Origin: Clostridia bacterium
Lineage (GTDB): Bacteria > Bacillota > Clostridia > Oscillospirales > CAG-382
DNA: 11,645 nucleotides
Assembly: GCA_900754535.1 (NCBI GenBank)
Contig: CAAEDF010000272.1
Location: forward strand, 1 to 11,645
Reading direction: 5' to 3'
Shown here: positions 1-6,536 of the stretch, piece after piece
Layout of the letters: each line of letters starts with the position of its first letter
Position numbering within the stretch: position 1 is the first letter of the stretch
The notes under the pieces: model-generated
The model's database searches: none
Told to the model about the DNA's origin: nothing
What the model saw: the letters and a program-made list of their open reading frames with translations, nothing else
Translations under genes and position numbers: made by a program

Positions 1-183
1 AAAAATCCAGACGTTATGTCAACGATTTTCCGCCATTCGGACAAGACGGAAAACAGCAATACGGAAAAGCGCGCCGGCGCACGGAAGAAAGGAACGGAAG
101 AATGGACTACGAGGGCAAATATTTTCCGGACGACGATGAAAAAGAGCAAAGCAAGGGCGGAAAAATATTCAAAAAGACCATAA
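1..183 (+). other. Possible 3' end of an upstream gene in frame 1 (uncertain)
   Basis: All three forward frames are open from the window edge to beyond position 101, so no upstream stop codon shows where the preceding gene ends. Frame 1 runs to a TAA at 181-183 and has codon use similar to the neighbouring genes (many GAC, GAA, AAG and ACG codons). Its translation is very basic and hydrophilic. If it is coding, it would overlap the next gene by 82 bp, which is long for this compact region. The alternative is that the previous gene ended before position 1 and this is leader sequence. I cannot assign a function. Confidence 0.2.
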
Positions 184-854
184 GGTATATCGTATACGGC
201 ATCTCTTTTCTGGTATACGCCATATTTATCTACCGTATAATAGTATCATCCGACCTTGACCTTATCGAGCAGATGATATTTACCGCCGAAACACGTTCGA
301 CCGCCGCCGAGCAGGGCGACGGATTTGAGCTGTACGACGTTTTCCCGCATGAATTCATGAACGAGGACGGGTCGATACAGATATCCGACTGTTATTACGC
401 GGCGGGCTGTTCTCAGTACGAGCTGGGAATAAAATACAACAACCGTCTTACCGGCGGAAGCAGCGAGGAAGAACTGTTCTACACGCTTACGGACAGCGAA
501 GGAAACGAATACGAGCTTGTGAACAGGGTGCGCGACACCAAGGACAAATACGTATACGAACGCATCTGCTTTGAAGGAATGACGTTTGATCTGGACATGA
601 ACCTTGTCAACAGGACGAAAGATTATTCAAACGAATACTCCATGCTGTATGAAGAGGGGCTTGCGATGGCGGAAAGCGACGCGGAAGAATTTGCCGAGGA
701 ATACGCGGAATCGGCGCTTGCCGGAACGGTGTATACCCTGTCGATATACAAAGCGGACGGAAAAACGCTTATGTTTTCCACCGACGTTTACAGCAACAAT
801 TTTTATATAAGCGAAGCAGAATATGAATCGCCCGACAGCGAATATGTCGGCTGA
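102..854 (+). CDS. Single-pass membrane protein of unknown function
   Basis: This 250-residue protein is of no family I recognise. Residues 1-26 are hydrophilic, with lysines just before one hydrophobic helix at about 27-48. That pattern predicts a cytoplasmic N-terminus and an external domain of about 200 residues. The external part is acidic, has two cysteines near 97-103, and carries an Ala/Glu-rich helix at about 187-207. It is probably an envelope protein. The ATG at 102 is the first start codon in its frame inside the window and follows AAAGGA at a spacing of 8 nt. The frame stays open to the window edge, so a start further upstream cannot be fully excluded. Its stop codon overlaps the ribosome site of the next gene, an SGNH hydrolase, so the two are probably co-translated and may work together at the cell surface. 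That partnership is inferred from position only. Confidence 0.85.
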   Translation: MDYEGKYFPDDDEKEQSKGGKIFKKTIRYIVYGISFLVYAIFIYRIIVSSDLDLIEQMIFTAETRSTAAEQGDGFELYDVFPHEFMNEDGSIQISDCYYAAGCSQYELGIKYNNRLTGGSSEEELFYTLTDSEGNEYELVNRVRDTKDKYVYERICFEGMTFDLDMNLVNRTKDYSNEYSMLYEEGLAMAESDAEEFAEEYAESALAGTVYTLSIYKADGKTLMFSTDVYSNNFYISEAEYESPDSEYVG

Positions 855-868
855 GGAGGTGTTGGGAT

Positions 869-1753
869 ATGACCGTTTATCAGAAGCTGATGTATGTTGC
901 CGTATCTTTTTCGGTTGCAATGTCGGTATCGATGGCAAATTACGTATTCTATCCGGAACGTCTTCCGGACACGGATGACGTCAATTCATTCTATTCCGAA
1001 ATACAGGAAAACAACGACAAGCTGTTAAAGCATTTCTTTCCGTATGAAATAGTTGATTACGATCTGGAGGTCCCCTCCAACATGACCTATACCCAGGCGG
1101 AGTTCCAGAAGTTCAAGGGCACTTACCTTGAAAAGTCCACCGTGCCCGCAGGCAGTTCGTATCTTGACAAAATAGCGTTCTGCGGCGACTCGCTGAGCTA
1201 TCACATGGGCATGAACGGTCAGGTTCTTGACGATTACGACGTCCTCGCGTGGGGCGGTCTGAGCGTTTCGGACTATGCCACACATACGGCAAATCCCGTT
1301 TACAACCAATCCGATGTAAGAGGAAAAACCACGATACAGTGGCTTTCGGAGCTGAAGCCCGAACTGATTTACATAATGCTTGGGACCAACGGCGTATCGA
1401 TATACAGCAATTCCGCCCATGTGAATCTCTACAAATCGCTGCTTTCAAAAATAAAGGCGGCGTCTCCGGGCTCAAAGATAGTGATAATCTCGTCGCCGCC
1501 CTGGGGAACGGACCAGACGTCGTCGTCTACCCCCACCCCGGAGCTTAACGCCAAGATAGACCAGTTCAACATGCTGCTTCTTGAAATGGCGGACAGCAAC
1601 GGCTGCTATTTCCTGAATCTCGCGGAGGATCTGAAGGATTCGGCGGGGAACCTGAAAAGCATATACAGCTCCGGCGACGGCATCCACTGGTCGACTGCCG
1701 CAAGGCAGCTTTACGTAAACTACGTGCTGGAGCATCCCATACCCGGATTCTGA
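869..1753 (+). CDS. Membrane-anchored SGNH/GDSL-family hydrolase
   Basis: This is a 294-residue SGNH hydrolase, a fold that cleaves or transfers ester-linked acyl groups. Residues 5-27 form an N-terminal signal-anchor helix, so the enzyme should face outward. The block I motif FCGDSLS (104-110) carries the nucleophile Ser108. The block II glycine lies in WGGLS (128-132), and GTN (172-174) supplies the block III oxyanion Asn174. Block V DGIHW (270-274) supplies Asp270 and His273. All four SGNH residues are present, so the enzyme should be active. Family members in Gram-positive bacteria often sit beside MBOAT acyltransferases and act on O-acetylated or O-acylated surface polymers. No MBOAT gene is visible here, so the substrate is unknown. 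The ATG follows GAGGAGG at 853-859, which overlaps the upstream stop codon. The gene ends with two stop codons in tandem (TGA TAA). Confidence 0.92.
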   Translation: MTVYQKLMYVAVSFSVAMSVSMANYVFYPERLPDTDDVNSFYSEIQENNDKLLKHFFPYEIVDYDLEVPSNMTYTQAEFQKFKGTYLEKSTVPAGSSYLDKIAFCGDSLSYHMGMNGQVLDDYDVLAWGGLSVSDYATHTANPVYNQSDVRGKTTIQWLSELKPELIYIMLGTNGVSIYSNSAHVNLYKSLLSKIKAASPGSKIVIISSPPWGTDQTSSSTPTPELNAKIDQFNMLLLEMADSNGCYFLNLAEDLKDSAGNLKSIYSSGDGIHWSTAARQLYVNYVLEHPIPGF

Positions 1754-1777
1754 TAAACGTACGAAAGGCAGGCTTTT

Positions 1778-2788
1778 ATGACTGATAAAAAGATTACAAA
1801 GATACAACGCCGGAACGCTTCGCTTCCGGTCATGGCGCTCCTGTCGCTTGTTATGACAGGCGCGTCGGTGTTCTGCATGGCTTTCCCTTATGTTAAAAAA
1901 TTCGACGAGCTGCTTTTTTACTGCTTTACGGGAGTGGGCGTGATAGGCCTGCTGTATTTCTCGTACATGTTTGCAAGCACGATATACCGCATAATAATCC
2001 CGCAGAACGCGCTTGTCATGGATGAATCGGGCTTTTGCGACTATACGGTATGCAATGTCGGGACGGGCTTCGTATCCTGGAACAACGTACTGGGGATAAA
2101 GGTTTTCGGACCCGAAAATGCGCCGCTGCTCGGGATCACCGTCAGATCGCTTGAAGAGCTTGACGGCGTTCCCTCGGACAAAGTATACAGGGAATTTGCG
2201 GAAAACGCAAAGACCGGAGTGCCCGAGATAATCATCAAGCAGTCGGACATAAAGATCCCGCTGCGGCAGCTGGAACGCGCGATGAAGCGCGCCGCAGGCG
2301 GAGCGGAAAAGGAAGCGGCGGACGCGGCCGCACGCACCGTCGCCGACATCTACGGCATCGAAATGGACGAAACGCTTGTTGAGCTGACACGTGAGATACC
2401 GCTTGAAGCTGCCGCGAAGAAAAAAACGCCGGCAAGCGATGACAAAGCCGTCGGCGGACAGCAGCTCGGGCGGCCGCAGGCAAAGGAAGCCTCGGAGGCG
2501 GAAAAAGTGTGCGCGGAGGATAAAGAAACGGAGGCCGGCGCACAAAATACCGTGCAGCCGACGAAAGCAAAAGGAAGCGCCGAAGCGGAAAAAGGCGGCG
2601 CAGGAAGAACGGCCGGGGCGGGCAGCGGCGAAAAATCAATAGACGATCTGCTTAAAGAGCTTGCCGACACGCTCAAGGCGCCTTCGGACAAAAGCAAGGA
2701 AAACGCCCGTGAAGACTACGGCAAAAAACTTGAAGAAATACTAAGTATGCTTAAAGAAGAAGACGGCGAAAAGCGCGGTGAGCGTTGA
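1778..2788 (+). CDS. STM3941-like two-helix membrane protein with Ala/Lys/Glu-rich tail
   Basis: This 336-residue protein has two predicted membrane helices (about 17-36 and 46-69) and a cytoplasmic globular part at about 75-165. The stretch from Ile74 through the Val-Ser-Trp-Asn-Asn-Val segment near 98-104 to the Leu-Gly-Ile-Thr strand (118-121) resembles the PH-like fold of STM3941-family proteins. In those, a hairpin of helices is followed by strands containing a conserved Trp and acidic/Ile segment. I recognise this by pattern, not by a search. From about 165 to 285 the protein becomes low-complexity and rich in Ala, Lys, Glu and Gly. It ends with a predicted amphipathic helix (287-300) and another at 313-326. 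Such a tail is unusual for the family and may be disordered or coiled. The start has a modest AAAGG/CAGG ribosome site and lies 24 nt after the hydrolase gene. The function is unknown. Confidence 0.85.
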   Translation: MTDKKITKIQRRNASLPVMALLSLVMTGASVFCMAFPYVKKFDELLFYCFTGVGVIGLLYFSYMFASTIYRIIIPQNALVMDESGFCDYTVCNVGTGFVSWNNVLGIKVFGPENAPLLGITVRSLEELDGVPSDKVYREFAENAKTGVPEIIIKQSDIKIPLRQLERAMKRAAGGAEKEAADAAARTVADIYGIEMDETLVELTREIPLEAAAKKKTPASDDKAVGGQQLGRPQAKEASEAEKVCAEDKETEAGAQNTVQPTKAKGSAEAEKGGAGRTAGAGSGEKSIDDLLKELADTLKAPSDKSKENAREDYGKKLEEILSMLKEEDGEKRGER

Positions 2789-2797
2789 AACGGTATT

Positions 2798-2804
2798 GGA
2801 GGAG
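2798..2804 (+). promoter_or_regulatory. Ribosome binding site choosing ATG 2810 over GTG 2807
   Basis: GGAGGAG lies 5 nt before the ATG at 2810 but only 2 nt before the in-frame GTG at 2807. Normal spacing therefore favours ATG 2810. Confidence 0.75.
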
Positions 2805-2809
2805 TCGTG

Positions 2810-3619
2810 ATGAAAATAACAAGAAAGATCGCTTTTTTGTTGGTTATATCGGCGCTTGTTCTCGCCGCTTTCTGTTCATGCAACGGTGACGGCACGGAAT
2901 CCGGGTCGGTGTCGACCGTCTCGGAGACGGATAACGATAAGTCGGGCGGCGATATTTCTTTGCCCGATATGTCGAATGAGGACGAATCCGGCACTTCCCT
3001 GCCGGAGCAATCGTCCGGCGAGGAGAGCGAAGACGAGAGCTCGTCCGAAGATATTTCCGAACCCGACGAGAGCAGGCCGGATGAAAGCGGAGAGATAGGC
3101 CCGCTGTTTGAAAGCTATGCAAAGATACTTGCCGGAAACGAAAAGACCGTTACCACGGTCGAATCCAAGACGGTGGGAGGCGTTGCCACTCCCTATACGA
3201 CGACGGCAAGCTACCGCGGCGACCTTATATATGTTGAAATAGAAGAGGCCTACGGGAACATATCCTGTATGCTCATGGACGGTGACGCGGTATATCTGAT
3301 AGACAACGACGGAAAAAGCGCCGTTATCGTCAACGCCTCCGATGCCGGAGTTAAACCGGTTTCGCTTTACACCGGCGCCATAACGCTTAAGGACAGCGGG
3401 AAAGAAGAGCTTTTTGACCGTGAATACGATTTTGAAAGCTACACCGACGAGACCGGAAAAAGCTTTGACCTGTTCTTTTCGGGCGGGTCTTTGGAGCGTT
3501 ACAGAAGCTATGACGAAAGTGTGGGAGACACGATAGTCATATCGCTTGGAATAAGCGCCGACACGTCCGGAGCGATGTTTGAGATACCGTCGGATTACAC
3601 GGTTGTAGACGCAAGATAG
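2810..3619 (+). CDS. Secreted lipoprotein with acidic Ser/Glu linker
   Basis: This 269-residue predicted lipoprotein has a basic N-terminus (KITRK) and a hydrophobic core (8-21). Cysteines at 22 and 24 follow, and Cys24 with Ser at -1 fits a lipobox better than Cys22, which is preceded by Phe. Residues about 26-95 form a long Ser/Asp/Glu-rich linker with SxPDES-like units, probably a flexible spacer across the cell wall. The folded domain at about 97-269 alternates short strands and ends in a MFEIPSDYTVV segment. Extracytoplasmic lipoproteins with an LppX/LolA-like half-barrel often end in this way. That fold is a guess from pattern. It is the last gene of the left operon, starting 21 nt after the upstream stop and followed by a strong terminator. 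The ligand and function are unknown. Confidence 0.85.
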   Translation: MKITRKIAFLLVISALVLAAFCSCNGDGTESGSVSTVSETDNDKSGGDISLPDMSNEDESGTSLPEQSSGEESEDESSSEDISEPDESRPDESGEIGPLFESYAKILAGNEKTVTTVESKTVGGVATPYTTTASYRGDLIYVEIEEAYGNISCMLMDGDAVYLIDNDGKSAVIVNASDAGVKPVSLYTGAITLKDSGKEELFDREYDFESYTDETGKSFDLFFSGGSLERYRSYDESVGDTIVISLGISADTSGAMFEIPSDYTVVDAR

Positions 3620-3635
3620 CAAACATACCGCGGCA

Positions 3636-3677
3636 AAAACCCGTAACTTGAAAAAAGTTATGGGTTTTAGTTTTTTT
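3636..3677 (+). terminator. Rho-independent terminator closing the left operon
   Basis: Arms 3636-3649 and 3655-3668 form a 14-bp stem (one G-U pair) around a 5-nt GAAAA loop. A run of seven T follows at 3671-3677 after AG. It starts 17 nt after the lipoprotein stop codon and separates that operon from the sigma-factor operon. Confidence 0.93.
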
Positions 3678-3681
3678 ATAA

Positions 3682-3709
3682 GGAATCCGGCCTTTCCCGA
3701 TTGTATAAT
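3682..3709 (+). promoter_or_regulatory. Candidate promoter of the sigma-factor operon
   Basis: A perfect TATAAT -10 hexamer lies at 3704-3709, 46 nt before the sigma-factor ATG. No TTGACA-like -35 is found 16-18 bp upstream. That place holds GGAATC (3682-3687), which resembles the GGAA core of ECF-type -35 elements. The promoter could therefore be sigma-A with activator help or partly self-recognised. Short inverted repeats flank the -10: TCCGGC at 3686-3691 with GCCGGA at 3726-3731, and CCTTTC at 3691-3696 with GAAAGG at 3714-3719. These might be operator sites. Confidence 0.5.
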
Positions 3710-3740
3710 AAGCGAAAGGGTCAAAGCCGGACCCGTATTT

Positions 3741-3747
3741 AGGAGGG
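3741..3747 (+). promoter_or_regulatory. Ribosome binding site of the sigma-factor gene
   Basis: AGGAGGG lies 8 nt before ATG 3756. This decides the start against the longer in-frame reading from TTG 3648, which would begin inside the terminator hairpin. Confidence 0.88.
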
Positions 3748-3755
3748 TACCCCAT

Positions 3756-4307
3756 ATGGATAACGGTGCAAGTAGCTACCGCCGTTTTCTCGATGGTGAC
3801 GAAAGTGCGTTTGACGAGATAATGGACGCGCTGTTTTACAGTCTCGTGTTTTTTGTCGAGCGTTATGTACACGATTTCCACGCAGCCGAAGATATTGCGA
3901 TGGATGCATTTTCCGACCTTATCGTGCACAGGCACAGGTACAACTTCAAGGTCACGCTTAAAACATATCTTTTCATGATCGGCAGAAGCCGCGCGCTCAA
4001 TTACCTCAAGCACCGTAAGATCATTTCTTTTACGGAGCTGTCGGATGCTCACGGCATGGCTGATGATGAGAAGACACCGGAGGAGCATGTGCTTTCCGAC
4101 GAGCGCAGGCGTGCGGTGAACGCCGTTGTCTCAAAGCTGCCCGCCGACATGAGCACGGTCATACACCTCGTATGTTTTGAAGAAATGACCTACGACGAGG
4201 CTGCAAAGGTCATGAAAAAGAGCCGGAAGCAGGTGGACAATCTTCTTTACCGCGCAAAAAAAGAGCTTCGGATACTTCTCGGGGAAGACGGTGAAATGTT
4301 GTTATGA
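3756..4307 (+). CDS. ECF-type RNA polymerase sigma factor
   Basis: This 183-residue sigma-70-family factor has the two-domain ECF layout. Region 2 (about 8-88) carries the acidic AEDIAMDAF segment (44-52), which fits the core-binding helix 2.1/2.2. It is followed by YLFMIGRSRALNYLKHRK (71-88), the usual region 2.3/2.4 that melts and reads the -10. A linker of about 30 residues leads to region 4 (about 117-175). There LPADM (128-132), the FEEMTYDEAAKVM turn (141-153) and the SRKQVDNLLYRAKKELR recognition helix (156-172) form the -35-binding helix-turn-helix. The sigma factor should redirect RNA polymerase to a small regulon, plausibly including its own operon. The stop codon overlaps the next gene's start (ATGA), which is the usual coupling of an ECF factor to its membrane regulator. 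Confidence 0.93.
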   Translation: MDNGASSYRRFLDGDESAFDEIMDALFYSLVFFVERYVHDFHAAEDIAMDAFSDLIVHRHRYNFKVTLKTYLFMIGRSRALNYLKHRKIISFTELSDAHGMADDEKTPEEHVLSDERRRAVNAVVSKLPADMSTVIHLVCFEEMTYDEAAKVMKKSRKQVDNLLYRAKKELRILLGEDGEMLL

Positions 4308-4987
4308 AAGGATTAAACGAATACAAAGCGGAGATATTCCGCCGCAGCGAAAGCAGGATAAGGGAGCGCAGAAGGAACCGGAACCGCGTTTTGGCGCTTT
4401 GCATACCGCTCTGCCTGATACTGGTCCTGATACCGGCGGCCGTTTTGCCTGCTTTCACGGCGGACAGCAGCCCGGACGTATCAGACAGCGCGCCTTTGAT
4501 CGATTCGGTCAGCATGGACGACGGAGCCTATAACGGCGATACGGCCGCGCTCGGCTCCTTTGAAAGCTTTTCGTTTTCGCTTGTCTGGAACTGCTACGGC
4601 GTAAGCTCTTACGACAGCGAAACGGGAAGACTGATAAAAACCACGGATGCGACGAATCCCGAGGATTACATCACGCACTGTGAGCTCACCGAGGAGCAGA
4701 TGCGCCGGATATACGAGCTTATAAAGTCTCTGGACGTCGGCTCGTATCCCGACATTTACAATCCGCACGCAGACGGCTTTGCCTCCAGCCCTACCATGAC
4801 GCTGATACTGTCCGTAAAGACCGACACACTTCAAAAGACGATATCGGCCGTCGACATAGCGATGTCATACGATTCGCAGAACGCACGCGGACAGAGGTTC
4901 CTTGACGTCTGCAAAGCAATTGAGGATATCCTCACCGCAACCGACGAATGGAAAGCCCTTCCGGACTATGAATTTTATTATATTTAA
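4304..4987 (+). CDS. Single-pass membrane protein, candidate anti-sigma/sensor partner
   Basis: This 227-residue protein is translationally coupled (ATGA) to the sigma factor. A short, very basic cytoplasmic N-terminus (1-28, with an Arg-rich run at 18-28) is followed by one membrane helix (about 29-51) and an external domain. The external domain has a Ser/Asp-rich spacer (about 54-90) and a folded part (about 92-227) with mixed strands and two helices. The position and topology suggest that it controls the sigma factor. However, the cytoplasmic part is too short for a classical zinc-binding or RsiW-type anti-sigma domain, and no HxxxCxxC motif is present. The role is therefore inferred, and it could instead be an unrelated envelope sensor. 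The last 14 codons plus stop are repeated in tandem just downstream. I know of no assigned function for this domain. Confidence 0.88.
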   Translation: MKGLNEYKAEIFRRSESRIRERRRNRNRVLALCIPLCLILVLIPAAVLPAFTADSSPDVSDSAPLIDSVSMDDGAYNGDTAALGSFESFSFSLVWNCYGVSSYDSETGRLIKTTDATNPEDYITHCELTEEQMRRIYELIKSLDVGSYPDIYNPHADGFASSPTMTLILSVKTDTLQKTISAVDIAMSYDSQNARGQRFLDVCKAIEDILTATDEWKALPDYEFYYI

Positions 4988-5032
4988 GACGAATGGAAAG
5001 CCCTTCCGGACTATGAATTTTATTATGATTAA
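4943..5032 (+). repeat. Tandem 45-bp duplication of a gene 3' end
   Basis: Copy 1 (4943-4987) is the last 14 codons plus stop of the membrane regulator. Copy 2 (4988-5032) follows directly in the same frame and is identical at 43 of 45 positions. The only change turns the final Ile codon ATT into Asp GAT before the stop. Copy 2 is not translated as part of the gene because copy 1 keeps its stop. If the first stop were read through, the frame would add 14 residues. The unit ends 15 nt before the serpin start and abuts its AAGGAG ribosome site. Confidence 0.95.
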
Positions 5033-5047
5033 AAGGAGAAGCACGAA

Positions 5048-6307
5048 ATGAAGCTGTCACGTATCAGTCTGACGATAATAAGCCTGCTGCTTGCTCTCGC
5101 CGCGGCGGCAGCGGGACTGTCCGGCTGCTCGGCGAAAGTGAGCGCGGAAGATCTGATGGAAGGCATAACACCGAATGAGGTCGATGTAACGATCGATATG
5201 AGCGACGTAAACCCCGAAGTGACGGATTTTGCGGTCCGTCTGTTCAAAGCCGGCGCAAAGGACGGAGAAAACGTGCTTATTTCTCCCCTCTCGGTCTTAT
5301 ACGCTCTGGCGATGACCGCAAACGGCGCGCAGGAGGAAACGCTTGCGCAGATGGAGGAGGTGCTGGGAGTAAGCGCCGGAACGCTGAACGAATATCTCTT
5401 TGAATATATGAAAAATCTGCCGCAGGGCGAGGATTACGCCCTGAAGCCGGCAAACTCCGTCTGGTTCACCGACGACGAGCGGTTTACGGTAAATGATGAC
5501 TTTCTGCAGACAATCGCGGACTATTACAAGGCCGAGATATACAAAGCGCCCTTTGATAATAATACCCTGAGAGATATCAACATCTGGGTGAATGAAAAAA
5601 CCGACGGGATGATACCCGAGATCCTTGACAGGATACCGCCGGAGGCCGTCATGTATCTTGTAAACGCGCTTGCCTTTGAGGCGGAGTGGCAGGAGCCGTA
5701 CACCGAATATCAGGTCAGAGAGGGAGAATTCACCCGCGAAGACGGGACAAAGCAGAAAGCCGAGTTCATGTACGGCACGGAGAGCGCATATCTGGAGGAC
5801 GAAAACGCGACAGGGTTCATGAAAAGCTACAAGGACGGGAAATACGCCTTTGTGGCGCTGCTGCCCAAAGAGGGCGTGAGCCTGGCCGAATATACGGAAG
5901 CGCTTGACGGCAAAGCACTGAGCGAGCTGCTGGCAAACCCGAAGGCGGGAACCGTTTACACCTCCATACCCAAATTCGAGACCGAATATTCGGCGGAAAT
6001 GTCCGATACGCTGAAAAGCATGGGAATGACCGACGCATTTGACTCGTATGCCGCAGACTTCCTGAAGCTGGGACGTTCCGACGCCGGTAACATTTTTATC
6101 AGCCGGGTGCTGCACAAGACGTTTATCTCCGTGGGCGAAAAGGGGACAAAAGCCGGCGCGGCCACGGTCGTTGAAATAGTCGACAATGCCGCAGATCCGA
6201 CAGAAGCCAAAAAAATATATCTTGACAGGCCGTTTGTGTATATGCTTGTGGACTGCGAGAACAACATACCGTTTTTCATCGGGACAATGGCCGACATGGA
6301 AAAATAA
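5048..6307 (+). CDS. Serpin-family serine protease inhibitor, lipoprotein form
   Basis: This is a 419-residue serpin. The signal peptide ends in a clear lipobox LSGC, so Cys27 should be lipidated and the inhibitor tethered outside the membrane. The NVLISPLSV segment (75-83) is the conserved shutter region. The hinge GEKGTKAGAAT (363-373) matches the inhibitory consensus, with Gly at P15, Thr at P14 and small residues at P12-P9. This predicts loop insertion and suicide inhibition. Counting P17 as Glu364 puts the scissile bond at about Asn380-Ala381. The PROSITE-type serpin signature is met at 390-400 (IYLDRPFVYML), and the protein ends with the usual PFFIG strand. The length of the mature part fits the family. 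Serpins from gut Clostridia (siropins of Eubacterium siraeum) inhibit human neutrophil proteases, but the target here is unknown. It is probably co-transcribed with the sigma factor and regulator (60-nt gap, AAGGAG site, no terminator between). Confidence 0.96.
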   Translation: MKLSRISLTIISLLLALAAAAAGLSGCSAKVSAEDLMEGITPNEVDVTIDMSDVNPEVTDFAVRLFKAGAKDGENVLISPLSVLYALAMTANGAQEETLAQMEEVLGVSAGTLNEYLFEYMKNLPQGEDYALKPANSVWFTDDERFTVNDDFLQTIADYYKAEIYKAPFDNNTLRDINIWVNEKTDGMIPEILDRIPPEAVMYLVNALAFEAEWQEPYTEYQVREGEFTREDGTKQKAEFMYGTESAYLEDENATGFMKSYKDGKYAFVALLPKEGVSLAEYTEALDGKALSELLANPKAGTVYTSIPKFETEYSAEMSDTLKSMGMTDAFDSYAADFLKLGRSDAGNIFISRVLHKTFISVGEKGTKAGAATVVEIVDNAADPTEAKKIYLDRPFVYMLVDCENNIPFFIGTMADMEK

Positions 6308-6387
6308 CGCTATCGCCTTATGTATTGCCGGGGGGCGAAAAGGCAAAAAAGCAACGCCCGGGCGCAAGACTTATAAGCGGCCGGACA

Positions 6388-6425
6388 AAAACCACAGGGA
6401 CGGCGAAAACCGTCCCTGTGGTTTT
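6388..6425. terminator. Probable bidirectional terminator between serpin and tyrS
   Basis: Arms 6388-6403 and 6410-6425 form a perfect 16-bp stem with a 6-nt CGAAAA loop. The A-rich and T-rich stem ends give a T run on either strand: four T on +, five on -. It lies 80 nt after the serpin stop and about 111 nt past the tyrS stop, between convergent genes. I see no gene in the rest of 6308-6536. Confidence 0.85.
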
Positions 6426-6536
6426 GGTATTTATTTGTATTTACAGGTATTGCAGACAACCGTTTTGAGATCCCGCGGACGCGCCTGCCGCCGAAGCGGC
6501 CGGAAAGGCACGGGCGGGGACTTTGCAAAAAGGCGG

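Noticed and set aside
1472..2545. 357-residue open frame on the - strand
   Set aside because: It lies opposite the SGNH hydrolase and the STM3941-like gene, both well supported. Its translation is Arg/Cys/His-rich and without motifs.
2391..2642. Arg/Lys-rich 83-residue + strand frame
   Set aside because: It is a shadow of the Ala/Lys/Glu-rich tail of the STM3941-like gene, read one frame over. It has no ribosome site of its own.
3648..3755. 36-codon N-terminal extension of the sigma factor from TTG
   Set aside because: It would start in the terminator hairpin and precede the candidate promoter. ATG 3756 has a near-perfect ribosome site and matches the usual ECF start.
5297..6367. 356-residue open frame on the - strand
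   Set aside because: It lies opposite the serpin, which has intact family signatures. No motif or ribosome site supports the antisense frame.
6485..6515. GC-rich hairpin-like sequence just past the tyrS stop
   Set aside because: The stem is short and lacks a T run on the minus strand. The perfect hairpin at 6388-6425 is a much better terminator.
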